64,000 nucleotides of DNA, from assembly GCA_020024455.1 (NCBI GenBank), contig JAHHTU010000001.1, positions 62,001 through 126,000 on the forward strand, in the 5' to 3' direction. Each line of letters starts with the position of its first letter. The first letter of the stretch is position 1. Below, one piece after another: positions 41,037-49,965 of this stretch. A program made the translations under genes and the position numbers. The notes under the pieces were generated by a model. That model ran no database searches and had not been told where the DNA came from. It saw nothing but the letters and a program-made list of their open reading frames with translations. Source of the DNA: Anaerotignum sp. (GTDB lineage: Bacteria > Bacillota > Clostridia > Lachnospirales > Anaerotignaceae).

Positions 41037-43811
41037 ATGGGGTTTTATATTGCCGAAATTCGCAGATTGCGACGGGAATTGAAAGAGGCATATACAGCAG
41101 GAGAATATAAAAAGGCGCTCATTTTGGGTAAAAATATATTGGAACAATATTTTGAAAACGGTGATGCAGAAACATTGGAGTATGCATTTGATATGAATAA
41201 TTTGGGTGTTATTTTTGACAGTATGGGGATGTATCAAAAGGCAGCGGAGTATTATCAAAAAGCCGCAAACCTCAAACAACAAAAGGCAGGAGATACCTTA
41301 TCTTATGCGGATACATTAAACAATTTAGCCATTATGTACAACCAAATGGAAGAATATGAAAAAGCACTGGAACTGCATCAAAAAGTGTTGCAAATTCGGG
41401 AAAATAAGTTGGGTAAAAATCATATAGATACCATACACGCATTATTTCATATTGGCAATACATATGAAGACATGAAAGTATACGAAAAAGCACTGGAATA
41501 CCAACAAAAAGCATTGGAACACGCAAGATTGACAAAGGATTTCCCAAAATTGGAACAATCGGATATTTTTGCAAGTTTGGCAAGTGTTTATGAAGTTTTG
41601 GGCAATTACAAAAAGGCGATTCCAAACTATGAAACATCTGTCAATTTTATGGAAAAAGAAAATGCAGAGCATACGTTTTCTTATATGATGCGTACACTGT
41701 CTTTGGCAGAAGTATGCGAAAAAGCAGGCTTGAACGCTTGGGCTGTGACATATTGCGAAAAAGCCATTCAAATACGCAGAAGTTTGATGGAAGGCGGGCA
41801 TTTGGATTTTATCAATAGTTTGAACAGTTTGGGGGCAATTTGCAGCAAAGCGGGTATGTATGAAAAGTCTTTGGCTTGTCATGAGGAAATATTGGGCTTG
41901 GTGACCAATGTATTGGGACATGAACATTTGTTTTATGCAGATACCGTGGATTTGATGAGCCGAGATTATGCAGGTTTGGGACAGTACAAAAAAGCATTGG
42001 ATTTGAATTTGCAAGCCATAGAACAAAAACAACAAAATCTGGGCAAAGACCATATACAATGTGCGGTTTCTTTTATGAGTTTGGGTATGTTGTACGAAAA
42101 AATGGGGGAATATGAAAATGCTTGGGACGCATACAGACAAGCATTGCAAATTCGATTGGATAAAACCGATGAAACGTCGATATTGTATATAGATACATTG
42201 GAGTATATGGTGCGGTTTTTGGCAAAACGGGGGGCATATGATGCGGCTGTGCGTTTTATGAAAAAAGTGGTGGATATCAGAAAAAAAACAAAGAACGAAT
42301 ATCGCAACGATTACATGAAAAGTCTTTCTTTTTTTGCACAAATGCAACTACAAAATAAAGACGCTTTGGCGGCAGAACAAATTTGTGAAGAAATGCAACA
42401 GACCATCAAACAATGGTATCATGAAAAACACCCGAAATATGCAAAAGTTTTGGTATATACAGCGAATATTTATTTGGCAGAACAAAAATATGAACAGGCA
42501 AAAGCATACTTGGAACAAGCTGCCGCATTACAAAAAGAGTTGTTAGATGAAGACAATCCACAATATTTGCATACATTGGGATTGTTGGCAGATGTGGCAA
42601 TCAAGCAACAGGATTTTGCGGCTGCTGCCGAGTATTATTTGACACAGAACGATGCCAATTTTGAAGAAACCGCAGAAGAATTACGGGACGCAGCCGAAAT
42701 TTTGATGAAAGTGGCAGTTTGCAAATTGGCGGAGGGCAACAGGAAAAAAGCCACAGCGTATTACAAAGAGGCAGAAGAAAAGTTGCAACATAGCGAATTG
42801 GAACAGACAGAAGGATTCGCACAGTATCAACAGCGGTATCAAAATGCATTGGAAAGCGGCACAGTACAATGGCAGGCAGAGCATACCATGTTGCAGAAAA
42901 ATCAAAATATCAGAAAAAACATCAAGTGTCTGGAACATATCTGGCAAAAGCAGAAAGAAGATGGTGTTTGGCAAGATGAAATTTCCGCACAACTGCCTGA
43001 TATTATTGGAGCATTATATGCACAGCACAAAAAGAAAAAAGAGGCAGAAAAATGGTATCAGATTTTGGAAGAAGATGCAGAAGGTCTGGTATATGCACAA
43101 TCTTGTTACCGAAAAGGACAGCAGTTGTATGCAGCAGGGCATTATACGCAGGCTTTGCAGGCGTATAACCATGGAAAAAACTATTTGGAGGAATATCAGA
43201 CACCGGATAGTGAAATCTATGTAAAAATATTAGATGGTATGGGGGATTGTTGGCAGGGGTTGCAAGATACCAAAAAAGCATTAAAAATGTATGTACCGGC
43301 AGTCACATTGTATCAAAAACAAGCGTTTTTCAAAGATTTGTTTTATATGAAGTTATTGGAAAAAACGGCAAAACTGCTCGCAGAAGAAAAAAGATATCAG
43401 GAAGCTGTGGAGCAATACAGCGAATGGGCGTTGTTATATCAAGCATACAAGGGAGAAGATGAAACGTTTTCCAATATATTGCTCAAAACCGCACAGTGCC
43501 ACATTGCACAGGGGAATCACTCCCAAGGGGATACTTTGCTGGCAAGAGTGCTTTTGTTGGGCGGAAAAGATGGCAGAGATACACTGTCTTATGCAAAATT
43601 ATGTGACAAAGTCGGTCGCCTGTATGCAAGCAACAATAGTTTGGAGCGTGCGCTGGATACATTGTCTTTGACCTACGAAAAAAACAGAAACGGTGAAAAA
43701 TGCATGACAAAACAGGGGTTTTCCACGTTTTTGACCGTATTGCAAAAATTGGGCGATGAAAAACGATATGCTGCCGCAAAAGAAGGCAAAAAATTAGAAG
43801 AAAGCTGTTGA
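41037..43811 (+). CDS. Large tetratricopeptide-repeat protein
   Basis: 924 residues made almost wholly of TPR units. The first half (about 40-430) has kinesin-light-chain-like 42-residue repeats (for example YADTLNNLAIMYNQMEEYEKAL), the rest more degenerate TPRs with long helices. No signal peptide or membrane helix, no catalytic domain: a cytoplasmic protein-protein scaffold. Similar long proteins occur in Lachnospiraceae without assigned role. ATG 41037 is six bases after GGAGAGGAG, three bases after recX stop, so translationally coupled. Repeat homogeneity is low at the DNA level, so it is not a recent expansion. Confidence 0.88.
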   Translation: MGFYIAEIRRLRRELKEAYTAGEYKKALILGKNILEQYFENGDAETLEYAFDMNNLGVIFDSMGMYQKAAEYYQKAANLKQQKAGDTLSYADTLNNLAIMYNQMEEYEKALELHQKVLQIRENKLGKNHIDTIHALFHIGNTYEDMKVYEKALEYQQKALEHARLTKDFPKLEQSDIFASLASVYEVLGNYKKAIPNYETSVNFMEKENAEHTFSYMMRTLSLAEVCEKAGLNAWAVTYCEKAIQIRRSLMEGGHLDFINSLNSLGAICSKAGMYEKSLACHEEILGLVTNVLGHEHLFYADTVDLMSRDYAGLGQYKKALDLNLQAIEQKQQNLGKDHIQCAVSFMSLGMLYEKMGEYENAWDAYRQALQIRLDKTDETSILYIDTLEYMVRFLAKRGAYDAAVRFMKKVVDIRKKTKNEYRNDYMKSLSFFAQMQLQNKDALAAEQICEEMQQTIKQWYHEKHPKYAKVLVYTANIYLAEQKYEQAKAYLEQAAALQKELLDEDNPQYLHTLGLLADVAIKQQDFAAAAEYYLTQNDANFEETAEELRDAAEILMKVAVCKLAEGNRKKATAYYKEAEEKLQHSELEQTEGFAQYQQRYQNALESGTVQWQAEHTMLQKNQNIRKNIKCLEHIWQKQKEDGVWQDEISAQLPDIIGALYAQHKKKKEAEKWYQILEEDAEGLVYAQSCYRKGQQLYAAGHYTQALQAYNHGKNYLEEYQTPDSEIYVKILDGMGDCWQGLQDTKKALKMYVPAVTLYQKQAFFKDLFYMKLLEKTAKLLAEEKRYQEAVEQYSEWALLYQAYKGEDETFSNILLKTAQCHIAQGNHSQGDTLLARVLLLGGKDGRDTLSYAKLCDKVGRLYASNNSLERALDTLSLTYEKNRNGEKCMTKQGFSTFLTVLQKLGDEKRYAAAKEGKKLEESC

Positions 43812-43836
43812 CAGACACAAATACCTGTGATAGTAT
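43808..43836 (+). promoter_or_regulatory. Promoter of the rplU operon
   Basis: A consensus TTGACA (43808-43813) overlaps the TPR gene stop codon. A -10 of TAGTAT (43831-43836) gives a 17-base spacer; the neighbouring TATAAT (43834-43839) would require 20. Confidence 0.6.
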
Positions 43837-43841
43837 AATGA

Positions 43842-43925
43842 AGTATGTCAGCCGCATGGAGAGGTTCTGTAAAATCAAAGAATGGCTTTGATTACCGTAT
43901 CCAGCGAGTAAATTGCGAGGAGGTG
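43842..43925 (+). ncRNA. L21 ribosomal protein leader
   Basis: The segment from AGTATGTC through GCCGCATGGAGAGG, a helix of ATCAAAG / CTTTGAT and the late GTATCCAGCGAGTAAATTGC block ending at GAGGAGGTG matches my memory of the Firmicutes L21 leader (order and key words: cGCAU..GAGGuUcUG ... CCGuAUCC.GCG.GUA). It lies right before rplU, where L21 itself is thought to bind and control its operon. Confidence 0.72.
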
Positions 43926-43930
43926 TTTTC

Positions 43931-44236
43931 ATGTACGCAATTATTGAAACTGGTGGAAAACAGTACAAAGTAGCAGAAGGCGATATCATCACAGTGGAAA
44001 AACTGGGTGTGGAAGCAGGTCAGGAATACAAATTTGACAAAGTTCTGGTACTGGCAAAAGATGGCAATGTAAAAGTTGGTGCTCCTTATGTAGAAGGCGC
44101 TGCTGTTACAGCATCTGTAATCGGTGACGGTAAAGGTAAAAAAGTGGTGGTTTACAAATACAAACCTAAAAAAGGTTTCCACAAGAAAAACGGTCACAGA
44201 CAACCTTTCACAAAATTACAGATTACATCTATCTAA
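43931..44236 (+). CDS. rplU: 50S ribosomal protein L21
   Basis: 101 residues, start MYAIIETGGKQYKVAEGD, and the C-terminal KKGFHKKNGHRQPFTKLQI signature of L21. It binds 23S rRNA near the exit tunnel side. First gene of the conserved rplU-prp-rpmA-obg cluster. ATG 43931 follows GAGGAGGTG. Confidence 0.98.
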   Translation: MYAIIETGGKQYKVAEGDIITVEKLGVEAGQEYKFDKVLVLAKDGNVKVGAPYVEGAAVTASVIGDGKGKKVVVYKYKPKKGFHKKNGHRQPFTKLQITSI

Positions 44237-44238
44237 TC

Positions 44239-44571
44239 ATGATAAACGCAAAGATTTATCAAAAGCAAAAGAAAATCTGTGCATTTGAAATATCCGGTCA
44301 TGCAGGATATGCACCCGCAGGCGAAGATATCGTTTGTGCGGCGGTGACTGTATTGACATTGAACACGGTCAATGCCATTGAGGCTTTTACCGATGTCCCG
44401 TTCAAGGCAGAAGCTGATGAGAAAAAGGGCGGATATTTGAAAGTAACATTCCCTTTGGAGGGAATGGAGGACAAGCAGGTGCAGCTTTTGCTGCAAACCA
44501 TGAAATTGGGTTTGTCCGGCATTGAAACGGAATATAACGAATATATGACTTTGAATATTGAGGAGGTGTAA
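44239..44571 (+). CDS. prp: Ribosomal-processing cysteine protease Prp
   Basis: 110 residues. Catalytic His and Cys are in GHAGYAPAGEDIVCAAVTVL. Prp removes the N-terminal extension of L27 in Firmicutes. It lies between rplU and rpmA, two bases from each, and the L27 encoded next door does carry the extension, so the pair is functional by inspection. Confidence 0.96.
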   Translation: MINAKIYQKQKKICAFEISGHAGYAPAGEDIVCAAVTVLTLNTVNAIEAFTDVPFKAEADEKKGGYLKVTFPLEGMEDKQVQLLLQTMKLGLSGIETEYNEYMTLNIEEV

Positions 44572-44573
44572 GT

Positions 44574-44864
44574 ATGTTCAGATTAAACCTTCAATTCTTC
44601 GCACACCACAAAGGCGGCGGTTCCACAAAGAACGGTCGTGACTCCAATGCAAAAAGATTGGGTGCAAAACGTGCAGACGGTCAGTTTGTATTGGCTGGTA
44701 ATATTTTATACACACAACGTGGTACAAAAATCCACCCCGGTAACAACGTAGGCAAAGGCGGCAATGATACATTGTTCGCTTTGGTTGACGGTCGTGTAAA
44801 ATATGAAAGAAAAGGCAGAAACAAAAAACAGGTTTCCGTATACCCTGTTGAAATTGCTGAATAA
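44574..44864 (+). CDS. rpmA: 50S ribosomal protein L27 with cleavable N-terminal extension
   Basis: 96 residues. The extension MFRLNLQFFA ends at the Prp cleavage site, followed by HHKGGGSTKNGRDSNAKRLG, the N-terminal tail that reaches the peptidyl-transferase centre. Cleavage is needed for function in Staphylococcus, and the sequence here matches that site closely. AGGAGGTG precedes the start, inside the prp stop region. Confidence 0.98.
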   Translation: MFRLNLQFFAHHKGGGSTKNGRDSNAKRLGAKRADGQFVLAGNILYTQRGTKIHPGNNVGKGGNDTLFALVDGRVKYERKGRNKKQVSVYPVEIAE

Positions 44865-44872
44865 GACTTTGG

Positions 44873-44905
44873 AGGCTTCAAATGGCAACATTTGAAGCCT
44901 TTTTC
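44873..44905 (+). terminator. Terminator between rpmA and obgE
   Basis: Perfect 12-bp stem AGGCTTCAAATG / CATTTGAAGCCT with GCAA loop and T run. A second structure just downstream reuses the T run (see findings), so termination may be partial. Confidence 0.85.
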
Positions 44906-44970
44906 GTGAAAAGCAAATCTTTTTTGCTTCTGACGAAAAAGAACACAAAGAAAGGATTTGAGGTGATACA

Positions 44971-46245
44971 ATGTTTGTAGATAGAGTTAAAATTCATGTA
45001 AAAGGCGGAAACGGCGGAAATGGCATGGTTTCTTTTTATCGTGCAAAATATATTACCCATGGTGGCCCTGATGGCGGCGATGGCGGCAGAGGCGGCGATG
45101 TCGTTTTTGTTGGTGACGAAAGTATGGGGACATTGATGGATTTTCGTTACAAAAGAATGTTCAAAGCACAAAATGGCGAAAACGGCGGCAAAAGAAACTG
45201 TTTCGGTAAAGATGGCGAAAGCATTTATATCAAAGTGCCTGTGGGAACTGTCATTCGTGAGGCGGAAAGCAACAAAGTGATGGCAGATATTACCAAACAT
45301 GGCGAAGAAAAAATTCTCATTCAAGGCGGCAAAGGCGGCAAAGGCAATCAGCACTTTGCAACACCCACAAGACAAGCACCCCGTTATGCGGAACAAGGCA
45401 GAGTGGCAAAAGAATATGATGTCATTTTAGAATTGAAATTGATTGCAGATGTGGGCTTGATTGGATTCCCGAATGTCGGCAAATCCACATTGTTGTCTAT
45501 GGTAACCAATGCAAATCCCAAAATTGCAAACTATCATTTTACCACATTAGCTCCCAATTTGGGTGTTGTGGAAGGCAGATTTGGGGACAGCTTTGTTTTG
45601 GCAGATATTCCCGGTTTGGTGGAAGGTGCAAGCGAAGGGGTTGGCTTGGGACACGCATTTTTGCGTCATGTGGAACGTACAAAAGTATTTATTCATGTGG
45701 TGGACGCAGCAGGCGTGGAAGGCGATGACCCTGTGGAAAATGTACGCAAAATCAATCAGGAATTGAAAACATACAATCCCGAATTGATGAAACGTCCGCA
45801 AGTGATTGCGGCAAATAAAACCGACATTCCCGGTGCAGAGGAAAATGTTGCAAGATTGAAAGCGGTATACGAAAAAGAAGGTTTTACCGTGTTCCCCATT
45901 TCTGCGGCAACCAACAAAGGCTTGGACGAACTTTTGACAAAAGTTGGCGAAATTTTACGCAATTATCCCGAAGATATCGTATTTGAAGAAGAATACGAAG
46001 AATATGATGAAGTGGCTGTGGATAAAGAACCATTTACTATTGACATTGAGGACGATGTGTATGTGGTGCGTGGTGTTGGTGTGGAAAAAATGATTGGCTA
46101 TACCAATATCGAAACAGAAAAAGGTTTTGCATTCTTCCAAAGATATTTGAAAGAAAAAGGTATTATTGAGGCATTGGAAGAAAAAGGTATCGAAGAAGGC
46201 GATACCGTGCAAATTTACGATATGCAGTTTGAATTCTGGAAATAA
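44971..46245 (+). CDS. obgE: GTPase ObgE/CgtA
   Basis: 424 residues: glycine-rich Obg domain (1-158; GGNGGNGMVSFYR, GGDGGRGGDVVF), G domain with GFPNVGKSTLL (G1), DIPGLVEGASEGVGLG (G3), NKTD (G4), and a C-terminal OCT domain. It acts in 50S assembly and stress signalling and, in Bacillus, is needed for sporulation and sigma-B activation. Start ATG 44971. Confidence 0.97.
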   Translation: MFVDRVKIHVKGGNGGNGMVSFYRAKYITHGGPDGGDGGRGGDVVFVGDESMGTLMDFRYKRMFKAQNGENGGKRNCFGKDGESIYIKVPVGTVIREAESNKVMADITKHGEEKILIQGGKGGKGNQHFATPTRQAPRYAEQGRVAKEYDVILELKLIADVGLIGFPNVGKSTLLSMVTNANPKIANYHFTTLAPNLGVVEGRFGDSFVLADIPGLVEGASEGVGLGHAFLRHVERTKVFIHVVDAAGVEGDDPVENVRKINQELKTYNPELMKRPQVIAANKTDIPGAEENVARLKAVYEKEGFTVFPISAATNKGLDELLTKVGEILRNYPEDIVFEEEYEEYDEVAVDKEPFTIDIEDDVYVVRGVGVEKMIGYTNIETEKGFAFFQRYLKEKGIIEALEEKGIEEGDTVQIYDMQFEFWK

Positions 46246-46247
46246 TG

Positions 46248-46296
46248 AAAATCCATTTTGTGAGAGTGTATTCTTTTGCAAAATGGGTTTTTTTTA
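46248..46296 (+). terminator. Terminator of obgE
   Basis: Stem AAAATCCATTTTG / CAAAATGGGTTTT (one G-U) with a ~16-base loop and eight T residues. Confidence 0.82.
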
Positions 46297-46319
46297 TGGT
46301 AAAATGAAACAAAGGGGTG

Positions 46320-46910
46320 ATGACGTTGCAATATCAAAGGGAAATATTTGCAAAATATACAAAAAAGACCATTCGTGTGTATCAGGCGTATCATGAGCAA
46401 ATTGCCAAAGAAGCATTAAGATTACAAAACTTTGGGGAAAATTACAATGTCAATCGTATGACATGGATAAAACCATCATTTTTATGGATGATGCATCGTT
46501 CTGGTTGGGGAACGAAAAAAAATCAGGAATGGATATTAGCCATAGATATCCATCGGGCAGTATTTGATGATTTTTTGAAACAGGCAGTGTTGACTTCTCC
46601 GCAAGTACACGCATTGGATGGAAAACAATGGGAAAAAGCATTCGCAGAAACACTGGTATATTGTCAATGGGACCCAGATAGAAACAGTAACGGAGATGCA
46701 ATCGGCAGAGCCGCTATACAAATCGGAATAAAAGGAGAGGCAATGCAGCAATTTTTGCAACATGGTATTTTACAAATAGAAGATATGACACCTTATGTGA
46801 GAAAATGGAACACACAAAGAAAAGCAGGGAAACTTAATCCAAAACAATTACCAGTAGAAGAAAAATATGTTGTAACAGATACCACAATACGGAAAAGATT
46901 AGGTATGTAA
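46320..46910 (+). CDS. DUF4291 domain protein
   Basis: 196 residues. The DUF4291 hallmarks are visible: REIFAKYTKKTIRVYQAYH at the start, NRMTWIKPSFLWMMHRSGWGTK, then YCQWDPDR and AIQIGIKGEA. The molecular function of the family is unknown. ATG 46320 is very close to AAAGGGG (46311-46317); TTG 46326, two codons in, has more usual spacing and may be the true start. Followed 14 bases later by another unknown gene. Confidence 0.85.
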   Translation: MTLQYQREIFAKYTKKTIRVYQAYHEQIAKEALRLQNFGENYNVNRMTWIKPSFLWMMHRSGWGTKKNQEWILAIDIHRAVFDDFLKQAVLTSPQVHALDGKQWEKAFAETLVYCQWDPDRNSNGDAIGRAAIQIGIKGEAMQQFLQHGILQIEDMTPYVRKWNTQRKAGKLNPKQLPVEEKYVVTDTTIRKRLGM

Positions 46911-46924
46911 GACAGGAGGTTATG

Positions 46925-47380
46925 ATGGAATACCCAAAAATAGATTTGGAAAAATTACCAACAGTGATGGATTTGATTGAAAAAGCCGGAGAATTGATGG
47001 AAACACAGGCAATAGAAAATAATAAGGAATTGCAAGACATCGAAAAAGAATTGCAAACATTGACAGGGAAATCGGATTTGTCTGTGCTGGATTTCAACTA
47101 TTATTGGGCATCAGAATCGTTGGAAACTGTGGCAAAAAAGGCGTTGTTTGAGAAGCCACAAAAAAGGGTACTACAACCAAAAGAAATCAAGGAAATGGTG
47201 CTACATATTTTAGAGCAGGAAGAAGCGGTGATGGATTGGCAATTAGAGTTTTTGGAGGTGTGTACAGAGTTACCAATCACAGATTATATTTTTTATCCAG
47301 ATGATATGGGGTTATCTATGGAGGCAACATTGGAAGAAATCGCAGAAAAAATCATTTTGGATTGTCAAGCAGAACAATAA
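46925..47380 (+). CDS. Uncharacterised protein paired with the DUF4291 gene
   Basis: 151 residues from ATG 46925 (a preceding ATG at 46922 sits too close to AGGAGG). No domain recognised. It has an N-terminal helix, a heptad-like Glu/Leu stretch (MDLIEKAGELMETQAIE), the aromatic phrase LDFNYYWASESLETVAKKAL and an acidic C terminus. A terminator closes the two-gene unit. Confidence 0.75.
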   Translation: MEYPKIDLEKLPTVMDLIEKAGELMETQAIENNKELQDIEKELQTLTGKSDLSVLDFNYYWASESLETVAKKALFEKPQKRVLQPKEIKEMVLHILEQEEAVMDWQLEFLEVCTELPITDYIFYPDDMGLSMEATLEEIAEKIILDCQAEQ

Positions 47381-47409
47381 AAGCAACGGATATGCTCCGT
47401 TGCTTTTTT
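47380..47409 (+). terminator. Terminator of the DUF4291 pair
   Basis: Stem AAGCAACGGA / TCCGTTGCTT with TATGC loop and T run. Confidence 0.9.
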
Positions 47410-47479
47410 ACTGCCTCAAAATGGCATACGATTGTTATTTTTGGGAAATACTATCCAAAAGCCGATGGAGGTGGGAACA

Positions 47480-48709
47480 ATGCAAAAAACAGAAAAACAT
47501 TGTCGTATGTTTTATGTGGAAGGCGAAAAAATGAAAACAAATGCATACTTAGGGTTGTATCGTGTGCCATTGACCAGAGAAAATGCCACAGAGCTTGCTG
47601 TTTTGGCAGAAGTTTTGAAAAGTGGTACAGAACATTACCCCAATGTCATCAAATTGGCAATAGCCGCAGAAGAATTATATGGGGCTTTATGGGATATCCA
47701 TTTGGTGAAAAAAGGGGCAGAAGTTTGGTTTTCGTATTCTTTGGAAGTGCTGAAAAATGTTTCGGAACAAGAGGCATTATCTTTTTTGTGTGAATTGATG
47801 CAAAAACCGTATATGGAACAAGGGTTGTTTCCGGAAGATACCGTCAAACGCTGCAAAGAGATTGTCAAAAAGCGATTGCTTGCCGCAGAAGACGATAAGC
47901 GTGCATTTGCCGCAAAACAATGTTTGGCGTTGACAGCAGAAGGAAATGGTGCGGGTGTTTGTGCAGACGGATATTTGGAAGATTTGGCGTATGTAACAGC
48001 ACATACTGTCACAAAACAGTTTTTGTCCATACAGCATCACGCTGCATTGTATCTGTTTTTTTGTGGGGAACATGAAGGACGACAGATTTTGAAAAAATGG
48101 AAAAATATGTTGCAAATTTCCACAGATACGCTTTGGTGTTATCCGCAAAATGAGATTGCACCCAAAGAATTGCAACGAAAACAGGAACAAAAGCAAATGA
48201 TACAAGCAAGGGTGGCAATGGGATTTTTGTTGCCGCAAAAGCAGGAAATGTTATACGGATTACAAGTGTTGTGCGAGGTGTTGGGCGGGAGTGCAAATGC
48301 GTTGTTGTTCAAAGAAATCAGAGAAAAACAAGGGCTTTGTTATGATATTTCCATGCGTTGCGATACGGTGACAGGTATGGCATTTGTGGAAACAGGTGTT
48401 TCTCCAAAACAAGTGAACCATACCATAAAAGAGATACAACGTATGCTAAAAGAAGTGGCAGAGCATGGTGTGGCAGAAAATTTGTTGCAGGAAGCAAAAA
48501 CAATGCTTTGTCAAAGATATGAAAATTTTGCAGACCATACATGGGCAATGCTCAATTTTACAGCAGAACAATTTATTTTTGGACAAGCATACACGTTGGA
48601 AGATGCAACAAAAGCATTGCAGTCTGTGACGCAAAAACAAATACAAAAAATTGCAAGGCAACTGGTTTGTCAAGCGATTTATGTATTATCAGAGGAGGGA
48701 GAAGCATGA
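47480..48709 (+). CDS. yfmF: M16-family protein YfmF (EF-P modification-associated)
   Basis: 409 residues of the pitrilysin fold (VPLTRENATELAVLAEVLKSGTEHYPN; ... GGSANALLFKEIREKQGLCYD). The zinc motif HxxEH is absent, so by itself it is non-catalytic, as expected for the YfmF subunit; the active partner is the next gene. In B. subtilis both are needed for the 5-aminopentanol form of elongation factor P, though the step they perform is unclear. ATG 47480 follows GGAGGTGGG; its stop overlaps yfmH as ATGA. Confidence 0.88.
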   Translation: MQKTEKHCRMFYVEGEKMKTNAYLGLYRVPLTRENATELAVLAEVLKSGTEHYPNVIKLAIAAEELYGALWDIHLVKKGAEVWFSYSLEVLKNVSEQEALSFLCELMQKPYMEQGLFPEDTVKRCKEIVKKRLLAAEDDKRAFAAKQCLALTAEGNGAGVCADGYLEDLAYVTAHTVTKQFLSIQHHAALYLFFCGEHEGRQILKKWKNMLQISTDTLWCYPQNEIAPKELQRKQEQKQMIQARVAMGFLLPQKQEMLYGLQVLCEVLGGSANALLFKEIREKQGLCYDISMRCDTVTGMAFVETGVSPKQVNHTIKEIQRMLKEVAEHGVAENLLQEAKTMLCQRYENFADHTWAMLNFTAEQFIFGQAYTLEDATKALQSVTQKQIQKIARQLVCQAIYVLSEEGEA

Positions 48710-49947
48710 GTGTTTTGAAATATGCCGCAGGTGACCAAGTGGTCAGAGATAAAACATCTTGGGGTATGGAGTGTATCTTTTATCCCAAAAGACAATTTGG
48801 TGAAAAAATGGCAATGTTGGTTGTGCCGTTTGGTGCGAATGCAACCGGTTGGAAATCAGAAGAAAATGCTGTGATATTTCCAAAGGGTGTGGCACATTTT
48901 ATAGAGCATAAAGTGTTTCAGCAAAAATGGGGAGATGCCTTTGTGCAGTTTGGCAAACAGGGAGCTTCTGCCAATGCGTTTACAGATGGTGAAAAAACGG
49001 TATATTATTTCATTTGCCGAGAAAATTTTGATGAAAACTTAAAGTTGCTACTGGATTTTATACAACACCCTGTTTTTACACAGGAGGACACAGAACAGGA
49101 AAAAGAAATCATATGCAGTGAAATTGCAATGTATGACGATAACCCCAGTTGGGCGGTGTATTATCAAATGATGGAGCAGTTATACCCAGACCACCCCATA
49201 CACACACCGATTGCAGGCACAGAGCAAAGTGTCAGAAAAACAAAAGCCGTTGATTTGAAAATGGTATATGAAAGTGCCTATTTGCCACAAAAATATTGCT
49301 TGGTGTGCAGTGGTAACATACAGCCAAGAAAAGTGATGACATTTGCCGAACAAATGCAACCCAAAAGAGAAACAGGAAAGATACAATGGCAAAATGCAGA
49401 AAATGAATCTGTGACATTGTATGCAGAAAAACAAATGGGATTGCAACAGCCTGTATTTCAAATTGGCATACCTGTGCAAAAACAAGAAATGGATTTGCGG
49501 AAAAAAATTGCATTTGATATCTTGTTGGAAATTTGGGCAGGGGAGAGCAGTCCCTTTTATGCACAGGCGTATCAAAAACAATGGCTGGATATGCCGCTGG
49601 GCAGTCGGTATCTGGCAGGCAGAGGATATGCGTTTTGTGCTTTTTTCGGAAGCGGACAGTATGCCAATACCGTCAAGGAGGCATTGCAAAAGCATATGGA
49701 ACGATTGCAACAAAATGGTATCACAGAAACGACGTTTGAACGCATCCGAAAAAAATATATTGGGCAAATACTGCGTATGTTCCAATCGGTATCGGATTTG
49801 TGTATGATGCAGGCAGAACTTTGTCAATATCAGTCGGATTTGAGTGATTATTTTCGTATGTCCAAAGATTTATGCAAAACAGATGTAGAAAAACTGTTGC
49901 AAAATATGCCTGTGAAAGATAAAATGGTTCTATCTATAATTCGATAG
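48706..49947 (+). CDS. yfmH: M16 zinc peptidase YfmH (EF-P modification-associated)
   Basis: 413 residues. Zinc-binding HxxEH is present (VAHFIEHKVF), and the downstream third ligand Glu lies in EKEIICSEIAMYDDNPSW, so it should be an active metallopeptidase. It forms a pair with YfmF. EF-P itself is not in this window. An exact 8-bp inverted repeat CTATCTAT / ATAGATAG (49930-49951) straddles its stop codon. Confidence 0.9.
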   Translation: MSVLKYAAGDQVVRDKTSWGMECIFYPKRQFGEKMAMLVVPFGANATGWKSEENAVIFPKGVAHFIEHKVFQQKWGDAFVQFGKQGASANAFTDGEKTVYYFICRENFDENLKLLLDFIQHPVFTQEDTEQEKEIICSEIAMYDDNPSWAVYYQMMEQLYPDHPIHTPIAGTEQSVRKTKAVDLKMVYESAYLPQKYCLVCSGNIQPRKVMTFAEQMQPKRETGKIQWQNAENESVTLYAEKQMGLQQPVFQIGIPVQKQEMDLRKKIAFDILLEIWAGESSPFYAQAYQKQWLDMPLGSRYLAGRGYAFCAFFGSGQYANTVKEALQKHMERLQQNGITETTFERIRKKYIGQILRMFQSVSDLCMMQAELCQYQSDLSDYFRMSKDLCKTDVEKLLQNMPVKDKMVLSIIR

Positions 49948-49965
49948 ATAGAAAGAAGGGATTGT

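Noticed and set aside
41442..42347. 301-codon minus-strand frame
   Set aside because: Shadow of the TPR gene; long antisense frames are common opposite Gln/Lys-rich helical proteins.
42844..43224. 126-codon + strand frame inside the TPR gene
   Set aside because: Alternative frame of the TPR coding region without a ribosome site.
46276..46305. Promoter-like TTGCAA and TAAAAT before the DUF4291 gene
   Set aside because: It overlaps the obgE terminator and would start transcription almost at the ribosome site; the TTGCAA belongs to the terminator arm.
49930..49951. Inverted repeat CTATCTAT / ATAGATAG at the end of yfmH as a terminator
   Set aside because: No T run follows, and lgt begins 15 bases later; probably incidental or a weak coupling structure.
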